From assembly GCA_018524725.1 (NCBI GenBank), contig JAEUWP010000257.1, positions 1-64,000 of the forward strand: a stretch of 64,000 nucleotides of DNA. The letters are read 5' to 3'. Below, piece by piece: positions 34,701-47,111 of the stretch. Source of the stretch: Podaxis mareebaensis (Eukaryota; Basidiomycota; Agaricomycetes; Agaricales; Agaricaceae). Made by a program: the position numbers and the translations under genes. The notes under the pieces are model-generated. The model worked only from the letters and a program-made list of their open reading frames with translations. It did no database searches and was not told the origin of the DNA. Positions within the stretch are counted from its first letter, which is position 1; each line of letters begins with the position of its first letter.

Positions 34701-37484
34701 CTTCGAAAGACGACAGCCTTTTCGGCAGGGTGATCGACATGATCGAGAGATCTATGACCTGGAGCGGCTTGCTGGCTATCCCGTAAAAATATGACACTCT
34801 GTGACTGAGCTAGTCCCCTGTCATCAGCCATGGCAAAGGGAATTGCGACATTACGACGACGATTTTACCTCAAATAAATGGAAGTGAAGTGGTTTCAAGG
34901 CACACACTAACCCAAATTCTCTCATTGAGCTCTTTGTGAGAGATCGAGTTCTCGAGAGCGCAATTCGCCCTCGAGTGTGAAACTGAATCCACAATGAAGC
35001 TCGACTACTGTGACTGGTATCTATCAGGACCGGACTCCCGGCGTTTTCTTTACGGGAATCATGACGCAAGGGTTCATGGCACCGCGTAATGCGCGAATTT
35101 TCCTGGTGGAGGAGGAATTTGATATGGTCATCTTGTCATATCTCCACCTCGAATGCGCATCATTAGCCCGTCAGAAAGCTTAGCCCATCAATCTGAACCT
35201 ATGGCTGAGTCCTTATTAAGGATATTTTAATATTCTTGTCATGTCACTGTGTACCTCAGTAACGCCTACCTGAACGTTTACCCAGGAATTCTGATAAACA
35301 ATGATGTTGAATATCTTCACTCCCCTTTCCGGAGCCGGATACCCCCCGCAGGGGTCAAACTCGAGTAGCATACCTAGATTGCAGCCAAGTGCCTCAAACC
35401 CTTCTGCCCTGGGCCGTTACCCAGCGAACGTGCCATAATTAATGAAGCAAGTTGCGGAATGAAGGTCGTTTCGTGTTTCGGGATATTCAAGCTCCGGTGA
35501 TGTCGAATTTCACGTCTTGCGTCTCGCAAAGTTGCGGTACTTGGCAAATGACACTTTCGAGAAAACGAGAACTTCCAATGGGCGGGATGATTGTTCGGGC
35601 CAGGAGTAAAAGGGGACACCAATGTCTGGAGATTGTGGGAGTTAAAGCCGTGTAGCCGAGTTAATGATGTGATGCAGGCTTTGCGGATAGATGCTATGCT
35701 GCACCGGGTAGCTGTCTCGGAGCAAGTCTTTCACCTGCAAAAAGGGGGCTCGAAACTTGGCTCGTACTGCGACCTCAAGTTTGAGGTGCGTTGAGTGTGT
35801 GTTTATACCGGGACCTGTGGTTCGCTTACAATGGAAGGGCCGTAACATAATTCATTATCAACAGTGGTTTGACATTCGAATCAGTTACATTACACCGGCC
35901 GAATCCCAGCGACTACTGATTGGCGTATTCATTAAACGATACGCTGTTCTTATGATGGGTAAGGTGGCGAAAATGGACCCCGTTACTCGAAGGGGATGTA
36001 AACTTCTACATAATTGGACACTATTCCGATCTCCCTGATGACGGTGGAAGTGTTGTTGGGCCGATAAACCAACTGATGATGTTCCAGGGAAACGAGGTAG
36101 GGTGTGAGTGCAGTGGCGTTCAACAGGAGAATGACTTGAGGCAGGTCTTAGGATAGTACTGGTGATGTCGTGCTGATCAAATATTGTACTCTGGACCGGA
36201 CGAGGTAGTTGGTCATGTCAACAGGGTTCTGGTTAATCCAATTAGACCAGGCTTCAATCAGAAGTTATGCCCTTTGGATGTAGGTTGGCTTCGTAACCGA
36301 GGGTTGGGCATCCTATGATGACATTGCGAAGATCATCAAGGCAGGTGACGTGTTGCAAAGATCAGACAGGCGCCCGTAAGCGCTCCCAGAGGGTTGTGTC
36401 TTGTAGAGGAGATGAGAAGAGTCGAGCGTATATCCAGGAAAGGATGCAGGCCGAGGGTGAATCAGAGGTTGGATACGTTGGGGTATTTATGCTATAGGTT
36501 CTCGTTCGGACAGGGGCCAAAGTTCCTCTGCTAGCCAAGCGATTTCATTAAGGGCGAAGCGAAAGTAGAAGAAGGGGTTGGAGACGTCCTGACCGTTTCA
36601 ACTCTTTCTGCATTCAGGACCCAGAAGGTGAATAGGTGTGAGTGGTCACTGATCTCGGCCCCTGTTCGTTTGAGGGCTGTGCCGTCGACACATGTCGCTG
36701 AGGGCTGGGGCGTGTAAGGGTATTCATGGTCGTGTGGCCAGAACCTGTAACAGCTGTGGGATGGACGGATCATATGTGGAGGAGATACGTGAGAACCGAG
36801 GGGAAAATTCATCGTCGAAAAACGTGGCGCAGTGAAAAGCAGGTAGTTGCTGTTGAAAGGGCATAGCGCCAGTGCCAAGCCAATGGTCGTAACTGAGTAG
36901 GGTGAAGAGGAAAGCGACGGTGCGCGGGTTCTGTTACTTAGTCCTGTCGCTGGGGCCCAATAGAAAAACGTGTGGGAAGACGTCCTGATGGGGTAGTTGG
37001 GGGGGAAGATAAGAAGGTCAGGAGGGCGATGATGAGGGCATTTGACGCCCCGATGTGTCAAGAATGGTATTGTCCAAGCCTTGAAGGACAGGTGGAGACG
37101 CAAAGAACCAGGTTGGAGCAGGCCAAGGTTGGGGTGAGTCCGGCGGACGCTATTGAGAGTGTCGAGAGCAAATTTGGTTTGGTTGTGTGGCTGGTTGGCA
37201 TGCGCGATTAGTTACGAGAAACTGGCGATGGATCTGGTTTGTACCTGTTTCTGATGGGGTCCCTGTAGACGTGAGCCCTTGATGCTTTTTGCCAACATGA
37301 AGACCAGTATTCTCGATGGGTAAGAAGCCTACAGTTCTTGATGCAAATGGGGACTGTACCGAGTGGAAAACGACTTGGGATTTGGATTTCCGTGGAGGGT
37401 GGATTGGGCTTGGCTGGTCTTGGGCCGGGACTTTAGCAGGAACACGTGCCAAAGTAGCTATTATTAATCCCCGGCAGGAACAAA
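31763..37484. other. 5.7 kb without recognisable genes
   Basis: Many frames of 60-190 codons exist on both strands (largest 36531-37103 minus, 190 codons; 32475-32822 plus, 115 codons). None shows a family motif or splice logic I can support. I found no tRNA, terminal inverted repeat or reverse-transcriptase motif. It may hold decayed sequence or lineage-specific genes; 31.87-32.9 kb is less AT-rich than the rest and would be the first place to look. Confidence 0.35.
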
Positions 37485-37492
37485 TATATAAA
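37485..37492 (+). promoter_or_regulatory. Candidate TATA box of the NHA1-like gene
   Basis: TATATAAA, about 200 bp before the ATG at 37689, followed by a pyrimidine-rich leader (37550-37620). Position and sequence fit a fungal TATA element. No other support. Confidence 0.35.
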
Positions 37493-37688
37493 CATTCGCC
37501 GGCCAAGACCATATCCGCCTCAGGCTCGACAACTCCAAGCTTTCATTTCCTCTACCACCAGTTTTCTGGCTGCCCTTGCGTCCTTATAAGGCCTCTGCTT
37601 TCCGCCCATCCCCATCCCCTCGCAGGTCGCTCGTCATTCTCGAGGCCTCAGGCAGGGTGTTTGCTCAGTCTTATCGGTCAACGACGTC

Positions 37689-40600
37689 ATGAATTTCCAT
37701 CCTGTGAGTTTTAGTACCCCACTGTCCCAGGTTCATTATCGAATGCCTTGCAGTTTGAAGTCACGATCCCTCATATCATCTATGCCTGCCTCGGAGGTTT
37801 CGTCGTCCTGGTAGGCACCCTATTACTCCCTATAACGAACGAAGCTTCCTAATTCCAGTACAGTTCGGCATGTTCTCGCTCTTCCTGCGAGAGCGCGTAA
37901 GTTGTTGGTTTCCTGCGCAGCTTCTTGGAATCTCATGTCGTCGCAGTTGTATATTGGTGAAGCATGTTGGGCATTCCTTTTTGGTGTAATCATAGGTGAG
38001 TCGTGCTTCACTTCGCCTCTGGTCTGTCGATAACGTATTGCCTAGGTCCTTACTGTGCAAATATCTTTGATCCACGCTCTTGGGGAAATGGCCACCCAGA
38101 TGCTGTTAATACTATCACTCTTGAATTCACTCGTGTCATCCTTGCCGTCGGTGTTTTTGCTATTGGAGTCGAGTTACCCAAAGCGTATATGGCCCGTCAC
38201 TGGAAAAGTCTATTCTTCTTACTATTTCCAGTCATGACATGGGTATGTTCCGTTTATCGCCACCACTCCGCCTATCCACTCACCATGTGCCCTAGGGCTG
38301 GTTTGTCTCTGCTGGCTTAATATATGCCTTTATCCCGGGCCTCAACTTCCTCTCCAGCTTAGCCGTTGCTGCGTGTTTGACCCCGACTGATCCAATTTTG
38401 GCTGCCGCTGTCGTCGGTGGAAAATGGGCTGATAAGCACGTCCCCGCTCATATTCGACATCTCTTGGCGGCGGAGAGCGGATGTAATGACGGAGCAGCCT
38501 ACCCCTTTCTTTTCTTGGCCCTCTACTTGATACTCGACAAGAACACTGGGCATGCCATACGTGATTGGTTTTTGCTTCTATGGCTTTGTGAGTTTCATGT
38601 TGTCTTGAGGGGATTCCTTGGAGTGCTGACGAGTTGCAGATCAGGTTATCGTCGGCATAGTTATTGGGGGTCTTCTGGGCTTTGCCTTCCGGCATCTCAT
38701 GAAATACTGTCAACGTCATGACCTCATCGACAGGCACTCCTATGTTGCCCAATATGTCTCACTTGCGATGTTGACAATTGGTGTATGTTCCTTACTTGGA
38801 TCAGATGACCTACTTGCGGCGTTCTCATGTGGCACCGCCTTTGCTTGGGATGGTTTCTTCAACCGGCAAACAGAAGAGTCGGTGTTCAGTTCAGTCATTG
38901 ACTTGCTGTTCAATATAGCGGCATTCGTCTTTGTCGGAGCATGGATGCCCTTTGATAAGTTCCAAGATGCGGAACTCACGCTCAGTGTTTGGAGATTGAT
39001 CGTCATCGCCATCCTGGTCTTTCTTCTCAAGCGCCTGCCTATTATGATTGCGTTATACAAATTCATTCCCGACGTCAAAACATTCCGAGAATCCTTGTTC
39101 ACTGGTCACTTCGGTCCTGTCGGCATTGGTCAGTCATTCGCTTTACCTATCAGCACGGAGTCTAAAGCTGATATTTTATATAGGCGCAGTCTTCATCTCT
39201 ACGCTTGCTGCCGAAGTGCTGCATACAGGTCATGACAAGGAAGAAGTACCACACAATGAACAAACAGAACTCTTACGAAACACTATCCAACCAATCGTTG
39301 CGTTCATGGTCCTCTGCTCCATCACCATCCACGGTCTTTCCATCCCCTCGTTCTCTCTTGGCCGTCGTGTTCATTCCGTCTCACGTACCTGGTCGAGAAG
39401 GGATACCACTGAAGCAATTCCTGATTGGACTAACCAAACCCGAAGAGTCACGCGCCCAGAGGAAATTGTTATCAACCGGGATCATGTTGATATGATGGAG
39501 AAGGGGGAATTGGATACTAGTTCAGGCGGGTTGACGGAGGGACAACCAAAGACCCGCGAGTCAAGTCAGACGGAAATTCACCTCGGAGAAGACGGAGGGC
39601 ACGTGGAAGAAGTTAAGAGACGAGTATCCGAGCGCCGAGATACGGACGAAGGCAGTGCAGAGACAAAGGTCAATGGACACCTTGGCGAGCACATGGGCAG
39701 AGAAAGGGAAGACTACCGGGAGGAACTCCCACCCGACGGCGAGGAACAGTATCTTGAATGGGTAGAACCGCGTCATCGGATCATCGAAAGACGGCAGGGT
39801 CCCGGTTCGGATGTGCGTATTTTGCTGTTTTTATGGCCCTCTTGACGAATCTGTACTGACGTTATCCATCAGGTGGATGTCGAGGTTACGAACGAAAACA
39901 ATGGAACAGCTACTTCGACATCGAGCTTCAGTTCGCAGCGCAGGTCTAGAAGCAAGGATAGGAACCAACATGTTCAAGACAAATGGAAGAGGGGTATTTC
40001 GGTGGCGCAGAAGGATGCTGAGAAGTTCGAGGGAGCTGTGAAGAGTGTAGAGAGAGAAGTGAAGGAAAAGGTCACTCCGAGTAAACGGAGGGATGCGATA
40101 TCCCTGCCCCCGTCTCCTCCCGTGAAGGGTTCTGAATCGAGTGGGAACGATGACGATGATGAAGGATGGGGATCGGAGACGAGCGACAGTGGTCAACCTC
40201 TCGCTGGACCGAGCACAGATACGTCATCAAGTGCAAAGGTAGAGGGAAAGAAACGTTCGCGAGGATTCGGGATCGGCAGAAAAGGCCGTCAACGCGTCTC
40301 GCTCCGACGGTCATTAACGCCCGTGCACGTGAGTCATCACGAGGGTGAAACTGACAATGGCGAGGAGAGTCGAGGGCGTAGCGGTGCAACTGGCGCGAGT
40401 CGGACTCACCCCAGGGTTGGTGCTCCGCATGTGGGGGCAGGATCAAGCAGACCCAGGACTGCGGATTCGGCGATTAATCAGCGATTGGAGAGTCTCAGGG
40501 CACAGGCATCTCGGCCACCAACTAGAGAGGCTTCGCCATCGCGCAGCGTGAGGTTCGTTGATGTATCAGGGGACGGTGGTACACTTAGTGCGAGAACTTC

Positions 40601-40727
40601 GAGAATATGGGGTGACATGACGCCAACTTCTCCGCGATCTCCGGAGAGGCCTACAAGTCCGGGTGGAATTGAGAAAGTGGAGAGCAGTGCGAGCTCAAGC
40701 GCCAGTCTTGGTGGTGGGAGAAGATAG
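37689..40727 (+). CDS. NHA1: Na+(K+)/H+ antiporter, Nha1/Sod2 type
   Basis: The start MNFHP is interrupted by an intron (from 37704; acceptor 37753), then FEVTIPHIIYACLGGFVVL. The transporter core contains FTRVILAVGVFAIGVELPKA, TPTDPILAAAVVGGKWADKH with the TDP of the ion-binding site, HLLAAESGCNDGAAYPFLFL with the ND-containing site, FSCGTAFAWDGFFNRQTEES and FTGHFGPVGIGAVFISTLAA across a splice near 39130-39184. These are the hallmarks of fungal plasma-membrane CPA1-type antiporters, which expel Na+ or K+ in exchange for protons. A very long hydrophilic C-terminal tail follows (about 39400-40727, one intron near 39818-39872), rich in Glu, Arg, Ser and Pro, ending SSASLGGGRR. In yeast this tail is regulatory. 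About ten exons; several short exon borders are not resolved. Confidence 0.85.
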
Positions 40728-42867
40728 AGAGGCGACGACAGGTGGTGGATGCGTTGAGGTTATGACTCGTGACGATGTTATGTGTTGACATGATTCTTCC
40801 CTGGGTTTTGATGCACGACAAACTTCTTGGTTGCTTTCGGATTTTCGGCTGTGATGGATAACTGTTGGAGTAAGAACGGATGGTTTGGAAGGGGCAAAAG
40901 TAGCGCACAAGCAGGGTTCTGTGGGACCGATACTTAGTACCTTGATGATACCATCACCTGTGATGCGGGGCATGTAGACATGGTTTCTTTATCTATCAAC
41001 CTCTCCTGTAATCATCCCGACTAATGTCTCTTCTATTTCTTGTCATTGTCTATTTTGTATTCGTAGCCTAGGTCTACTGTTTGAGTTCAGATTCATACCA
41101 GTTCATGCTGCCTGCCTACCATCACAAAAGCCATGATCTAGGTGTCTAAGCAGTGACGTCGGCTGGTATGTGCGATAATGCAGTGCGCATACACATGATT
41201 GATGTTCATCTGCAAGAGTTGAACTCGGTGGTAGGTATTACTTGATAAAAGAGGTAGGTCCCCACGCTTGTCAGCAAAATAAGTTTGGGAAGATCGCCGG
41301 TGACAGCGTGCCATTCTACCACGTTGTTCAACGCAGAACGGATGTCAAATATGGATCACTCTCGCAAAGTCGGAGGTCTGCAGATACGTAGTTCGGTGAG
41401 TGGTCGTAAATCACATCAACATGATAATCGGAGAAAGGCCGGACTGATAATGGATACATTGCTCCCTGAATCGCCTTCTACCCTCTTGGTGATGAGGACA
41501 AACCGAGAAGTCCACAACGCCAAGAATGTCTGCGTAGTGATTTACAGTCATTGAATTTTGAAAGCCTGAGATGTGATGCAACGAGCAGGTTGATGTACTG
41601 GAGTAGGAGACGCATTGATCAACAGATCAGGTCCGCATAGGGATCCGCCGGTTAATTATGGGACATCCAGTCTCTATTTTCTCTTTCAATCCCCATCTGC
41701 GCAGTGCGCCGATCAGGTCATAGAGCACCAGCCAAAATCAGGGGCGCCTGTCAGGGATAATGTCGTGCGTGGCAGTTTTTGAAGTCTAATGGTATATCTT
41801 TATCCGCGCCAGGGGACGAGCCTAGAAATGGGGCATGTAGAAAGGAACATGGGATCCTACTGGTATCGAACCATATCGAATTGTGCTTGGTGCTTGATGA
41901 ACGAGTCACTCCGGTTTCTAAAGATCGGCTTTTGCAAGGCTCCGCAACGTAATGAAAGAATGAACGATATAGCGGATTGATGATACTTTTGCGACTAAGA
42001 GCGAAAAACGAACTGTGGTATTGAGCCTTGACCAGGGAATAAACGTGGATTAGGTGACTCTGTGTGGGTCTTTCTCCCCGGTTATCTCACCATGTGGATC
42101 TGTCATCGAGTTATGGAGGTTGAACACCCCTATTCAAAATATTCGCACAAGGCTCAGGACAAGACAATTTGAGAAAACACGTTATAGGCGTGTGGGTCAG
42201 GGAAAGGATGTATATCATATCTCTGAGTTACCATTCAATATGGTTGCCTAATAAGGTTTCAGTTCCAATTTTATTCACCTTGCGAGAAACTGGAGAGGCC
42301 ATACTGCCTGTCTCTTCTAGCGGACGACGCCCAGTCTACATCAAGCTCGGACGAGTTGACACTGATGGCAGCGAGACAACTGCTTGGAAGACTATACCGT
42401 CCAATAGTAGGCTTCGGAGGAATATTATTTCCGGGTAAAGGAGCGCACTATGGGTAGTGTGGGTTTAGTTCTGATGACTCCTAACTCAATGGCACCATAG
42501 ATACTCTGAAAAATAAAGTCGACTACCCTGCTCCGAGGGTCTCCCAGAAGAGCTTTTATTTCATTGAATTTATCTGATTGTTCGACGAAGCTGTATCTAT
42601 AGGGAGTAGGAATTTTCGAAATTGCAGCGCCAAAGTGCTGCTCTGGAAAAGAACCGCCATGTGCGGACTAAAGGGGAAAGGACGAATAAGGAACCGTGGG
42701 AATGCTTGTGGTAGAGAGCCGAGTCGTTGGTGTCCCACTAGCTGCTCCGTCCTGCAGATTCACCAACCTCAGATCATCAAGTACAACTTGCCATATCGCC
42801 ATTATTTAAGAGCCATCATGTCTCCAGAAAGCAGCATAGATACCTCCATCCTTCATCCTAAGTCAAC
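40728..42867. other. Intergenic, nothing recognised
   Basis: Short frames only (up to 92 codons apart from ones running into neighbouring genes). The final 100 bp before 42868 carries CCATTATTTAAGAGCC, a weak TATA-like element, and an out-of-frame ATG at 42818 that would act as a small upstream reading frame for the reductase gene. Confidence 0.35.
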
Positions 42868-45800
42868 ATGTCTCCCGTTCTCTCTGGCAGCACTTTCATT
42901 CGACCTCACATCAACCTCGGCTATGGTAATGACCGCCCGGACGGCATTAACACCCTCCCAGACCTCGTCGAATTCGCTGCCAAGCACAATCCAGACCACA
43001 TCTTCGGCCAGCAACTTCGTGCCAATGACCCGACCAATCCCTGCATCATCACTTTCTCTCAATTTGCTTCCGCCGTAGAGCGAGCCTCTGCATGGCTCGT
43101 AGGCGTTGGTGCCACCACCGGCCGTACCAAGCGGGAGGTCAAGGTCCCTCCTGTTGCCATCCTCCTCGGCAGTGATATCGGTCTCTTCGCATACATGTGT
43201 GCCTTGTTGAGGATAGGTACTCCCGTGAGTCTAACTTTTTAACAATAATCTTCTATTTCTCACCATCTGTCAATTTATCATCTCTGCAGGTACTCGTCCT
43301 GTCCGCTCGCTTGACTCCTGTCGCCATTCTTCACCTATTGAGGAAGACCAACCCAAGTGCCGTCCTCATGTCCAACCAGGTTTCTCATTCTGTCAAGGAA
43401 ACCATTGAGCTCTTCGAGAACGAGAAGCCTGAAGATTTCGTCCTTCCTAAATTTATCGAAACCGTTGGTTATGAAGACTTCCTGAATCCTACTGGTGCCA
43501 TCGCCGAATACCCCGTTCCACCCAAGTACCCCATCTTCGCGCGCGACGACCTAGGCGCTTTTATCATGCACTCCTCGGGCACCACTGGTCTCCCCAAGCC
43601 TATCCTCCACTCTCAGACATTCCCGCTTCTCTTTGCTGCCTGCCATCGCTTCCCTGAGCAGAAAGAACCATTCCGCTATCAAGTCTCCACTCTGCCATTG
43701 TATCATGTACGTATTCATTCGACACAATCTCCCGAAATTCGATCTCTAAATGATTTACTTTAGGGATACGGTCTTTTGGCTACTACCCTTTCTCTTTCGA
43801 TTGGTCTGCCATTCGTCTTGCCTCCAGCAACCGTTATCCCCACCGGCAAGACCACCCTTGCCATGCTCAAGTCTTCGGGAGCTCGCTACATGCTTTCCGT
43901 TCCCTCTATCCTTGAGGATATCTTGAGGCTTCCCGGTAAAGCCGGTTTAGAGGCACTTCAGGAGCTCGAGGTTGTGGCCATTGGTGGCGCCGCGATGAAG
44001 GAGAATGTTGGGAAGGAACTCGTTGAGAACGGAGTCAACCTCCTTAACCACTGGGGTAAGACAAATCCATTCTGCTCAGGGTTTGGGTCGGAATCTCACA
44101 TCATTTTAGGTTCTACCGAAACCGGTGCTATCGCTCCTATTGAGCGTATTCCTCGCGGTTATGACTGGCATTACCTGATGCCCCGTACCGATACTGGACT
44201 TCGCTTTGTTCCGTTGGAAGAGGGAGGCAATGTTTATCGTGTCATCGGTCATCCTCCTGGTTGGCCTGAGGAATACATCGTCCAAGATCTCCTTCAAGCC
44301 CATCCTCAATCCAACAAGCAATTCAGGATTTTGGGTCGTGCCGATGACCTTATCGTCCTTGCTACTGGCGAGAAGGTTCGCCCTACCACCCTGGAGCAGA
44401 CCGTCGCCGAGCACCCTGACGTCAAGGACGTGCTCGCTTTCGGTGAAGGTCAGGTAGCTCTCGGTCTCCTTGTCGAGTTGAAATCCACTTCTACTTGGGA
44501 CATCAATGACGCCGATTCCGTTGAGGCCCTCCGCGTTTCCATCGACCCCTACCTCGAGAAGGGTAATTCGTTCATCGATGCTCACGGAAAGGTCGCTAGA
44601 GAAATGTTGATCTTCACCCGCCAAGACAGCGACCGCCGTTTCCTACGCACCGATAAGGGTAGTCTCATCAGGAAGGCCAACCTAGCCCTCTTTGAGAAGG
44701 ATATCAAGGAAACATATGAGCGCGCAGACCTTCTTGGTGCCAGCCCCCTTCCTCTTCCTTCTGAGGATAACGGCAATGGCCTCTTGACTGCCATCCGCAA
44801 TCACATCAAAGCCGTCACTCACGCAGCCACCACCTCCGCCGACAATGATGACATTGACTTCTTCGAGATCGGAATGGACAGCCTCCAGGCCACCCGTCTC
44901 CGCCGTGCTATCCTGAATGGCCTCAAAGTCACTAAGGGCCTTCCTGCCCCTGTCACTGATCTCGACTCGGACTTTATTTTCGAGAATTCGTCCACCCTCA
45001 AGCTCTACAATGCGGTTAAGGGTGTTATGGAGGGCAACTATAATGCCGATGGCGAGACCAAGGAAACCAAGAGGATTAGGGCTATGGAGGACATGGTTGA
45101 GAAGTACCGTCAGCAGCTCGCTTCTTACGCCGACGTTGCCGCTGAGGCTCGTGAGAAGAGGAAGGCCTATTCCGGTGAATACGATGGGCGCAAGGTTGTC
45201 CTGTTGACCGGATCGACTGGTAGCTTGGGATGCTTCTTGCTTGCTCGCATTGCGAGTGACGAGACGGTCAAGAAAGTCTACTGCCTGAATCGTGCCACCC
45301 CCGGTGCCGATGTGCGTCAGAGGCAGATCAGCTTGATGAAGAAGAGAGGAGCCGAGCTCGAGGACAAATACTGGGATAAAGTTGAGATTCTCGAGTCCGA
45401 GCCCAGCAAGCTTGACTTGGGTCTCGGTGAAGCCAAATACAATGAGGTACGTCATATCCTGGCCATCAGACAAAGAGAGCTTTAACTCAATCTTATCCCT
45501 TTAGCTCGCCCATATCACCCACATGATCCATAATGCCTGGCCTGTCAACTTTAACCGTAACCTCGCATCCTTCGAGCCTCACATCAAGGCTTTCACCAAC
45601 CTCTTCCGTCTCGCCATCAAGAGCTCTGGTACCCGTCCTGTTGGCTCGCAACCCACTCGTATCCTCTTTACTTCTTCCATCGCCGTCGTAGGCCGCTTCC
45701 CTGTTCTCAACCCCGAAGGACCCCTCGAGGTTCCTGAGGTCCCCATGGACGCCATCAACTGCGCTGATTTCGGCTACCCCGAAGGCAAATGGGTCTGCGA

Positions 45801-46386
45801 ACGCGTCGGTTTGGCTGCTAACGAGGAATACGGTCAGGGTGATGCCCTTGTTAAAGCCTCCACTGTTCGTATTGGTCAGATGACTGGTCCCGAAGGTTCG
45901 GGTGCCTGGAACGAGAGCGAGCATTTCCCCCTCATCGTCCACTCTTGCGCTGCTCTCAAGGCTGTCCCGAAACTCGTCGGCTCCTTGTCCTGGATCCCCG
46001 TCAACCGAGCAGGTGATGCTATTACCGACATGCTCTTCTCCAAGAGCTTCAGGCCGATCTATCACATGGAGAACCCGTCTCGACAATCATGGGATGGTCT
46101 CATCGCGAACTTGGCGTCGATTCTGGGTGGATCGCAGCCCCTGCCTATTGTTCCCTTCGGCGAGTGGTTGGAGCGGGTTAAGGCTGCTGGAGAGGAGAAG
46201 AACCCTGCATTCAAGGTGATTGGCTTCTTGGAGAATGATTTCGTACGGATGTCGAGTGGGATTGTTATCTTGAGGACTGCGGAGACGAAGCTTGATTCAC
46301 CGGCTTTGGTAAAGAGCACTGCCCTTGATAGGAGACACTTGGAGGAGTACATCGCGTACTGGAGGCGGGTTGGTGCTATGCAATGA
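42868..46386 (+). CDS. Adenylate-forming reductase (A-T-R, NRPS-like)
   Basis: Five exons (42868-43224, 43290-43706, 43764-44055, 44110-45446, 45505-46386; introns 54-65 nt, all in phase) encode 1094 residues. The adenylation domain has AFIMHSSGTTGLPKPI (core A3, about 245), GSTETGAIAPIERIPRG (A5) and LGRADDLIVLATGEKVRP (A8/A9). The thiolation domain has DDIDFFEIGMDSLQATRLR (about 670), whose Ser receives phosphopantetheine. The reductase domain starts VVLLTGSTGSLGCFLL (about 775), an NADPH-binding Rossmann motif, and continues HMIHNAWPVNFNRNL, SSIAVVGRFP and the short-chain-dehydrogenase Tyr/Lys pair in YPEGKWVCERV. Such enzymes activate a carboxylic acid and release it as an aldehyde. The acid is unknown: aromatic, amino and polyketide acids are all known substrates in basidiomycetes. 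No PKS or terpene gene lies nearby. Confidence 0.9.
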
Positions 46387-47111
46387 GCAAGTGGATTACG
46401 CAGGGTTTGGTCGGGCATAGAACATTATTAGAGTCATCAATGTTAGAGTTATCAATGTAATTCTTATATCCCTCAGCATTACTTACTCTGTACGTATATA
46501 ATATTTCAAGTGCAATGTAGACTTTTTACAATTGGTGCATATATTTACCATAACCGGAAGCTTCGAGCGATTGAAAACAGCTGTCACGTCGATCTAATCT
46601 TAGGACAGAACACCTGACGTCAAATTGATAACAGAAGCTGACCAATCAATGGCAACAAAGAGCTTCCATTGGGACTGGTCCAGAGGAGCCTACAAACATT
46701 CGAATGCAAACATAAGACGTAGCAATAAAGGTGAATCTACTTGGCCTACGGATGATAGATGACGCAAACTTCCTTCGCGACTGCGCAAGGCCATCTGGGC
46801 TGTGGTTCGGATACGGAAGCGAATAGATGTGGGAAGATACAGGGTCAGGCGCCCGAAGATGACGTTTGGAATGCTGAATTCCAACAAACAAGCTTGTTCT
46901 TTCCCTGCACGCCCGGCGTTAACATGGAAGGAAATGGAAATGGCTGTCAGAAGCTGCTTTACACTCCTTCACTCCGCTCCTTCATGTCCTCGCTCCACTG
47001 ACACCCTTACGCACTTCCTCCACAGCTTGTTCAACTTGTTCTGCAGTCCACTTGTACATCGCCCTCTTCTTTTCAGCTGTGTAATACTCTAAACGCCGCC
47101 AAAACCCGGAA
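46387..47111. other. Intergenic, upstream of SHO1
   Basis: Nothing recognised; short frames only. The 60 bp before 47112 is pyrimidine-rich, as in many fungal leaders. Confidence 0.4.

Noticed and set aside
44682..45473. Antisense frame of 263 codons over the adenylate-forming reductase
   Set aside because: A shadow of strongly biased codon use in exon 4 of the reductase; the sense strand carries all family motifs.
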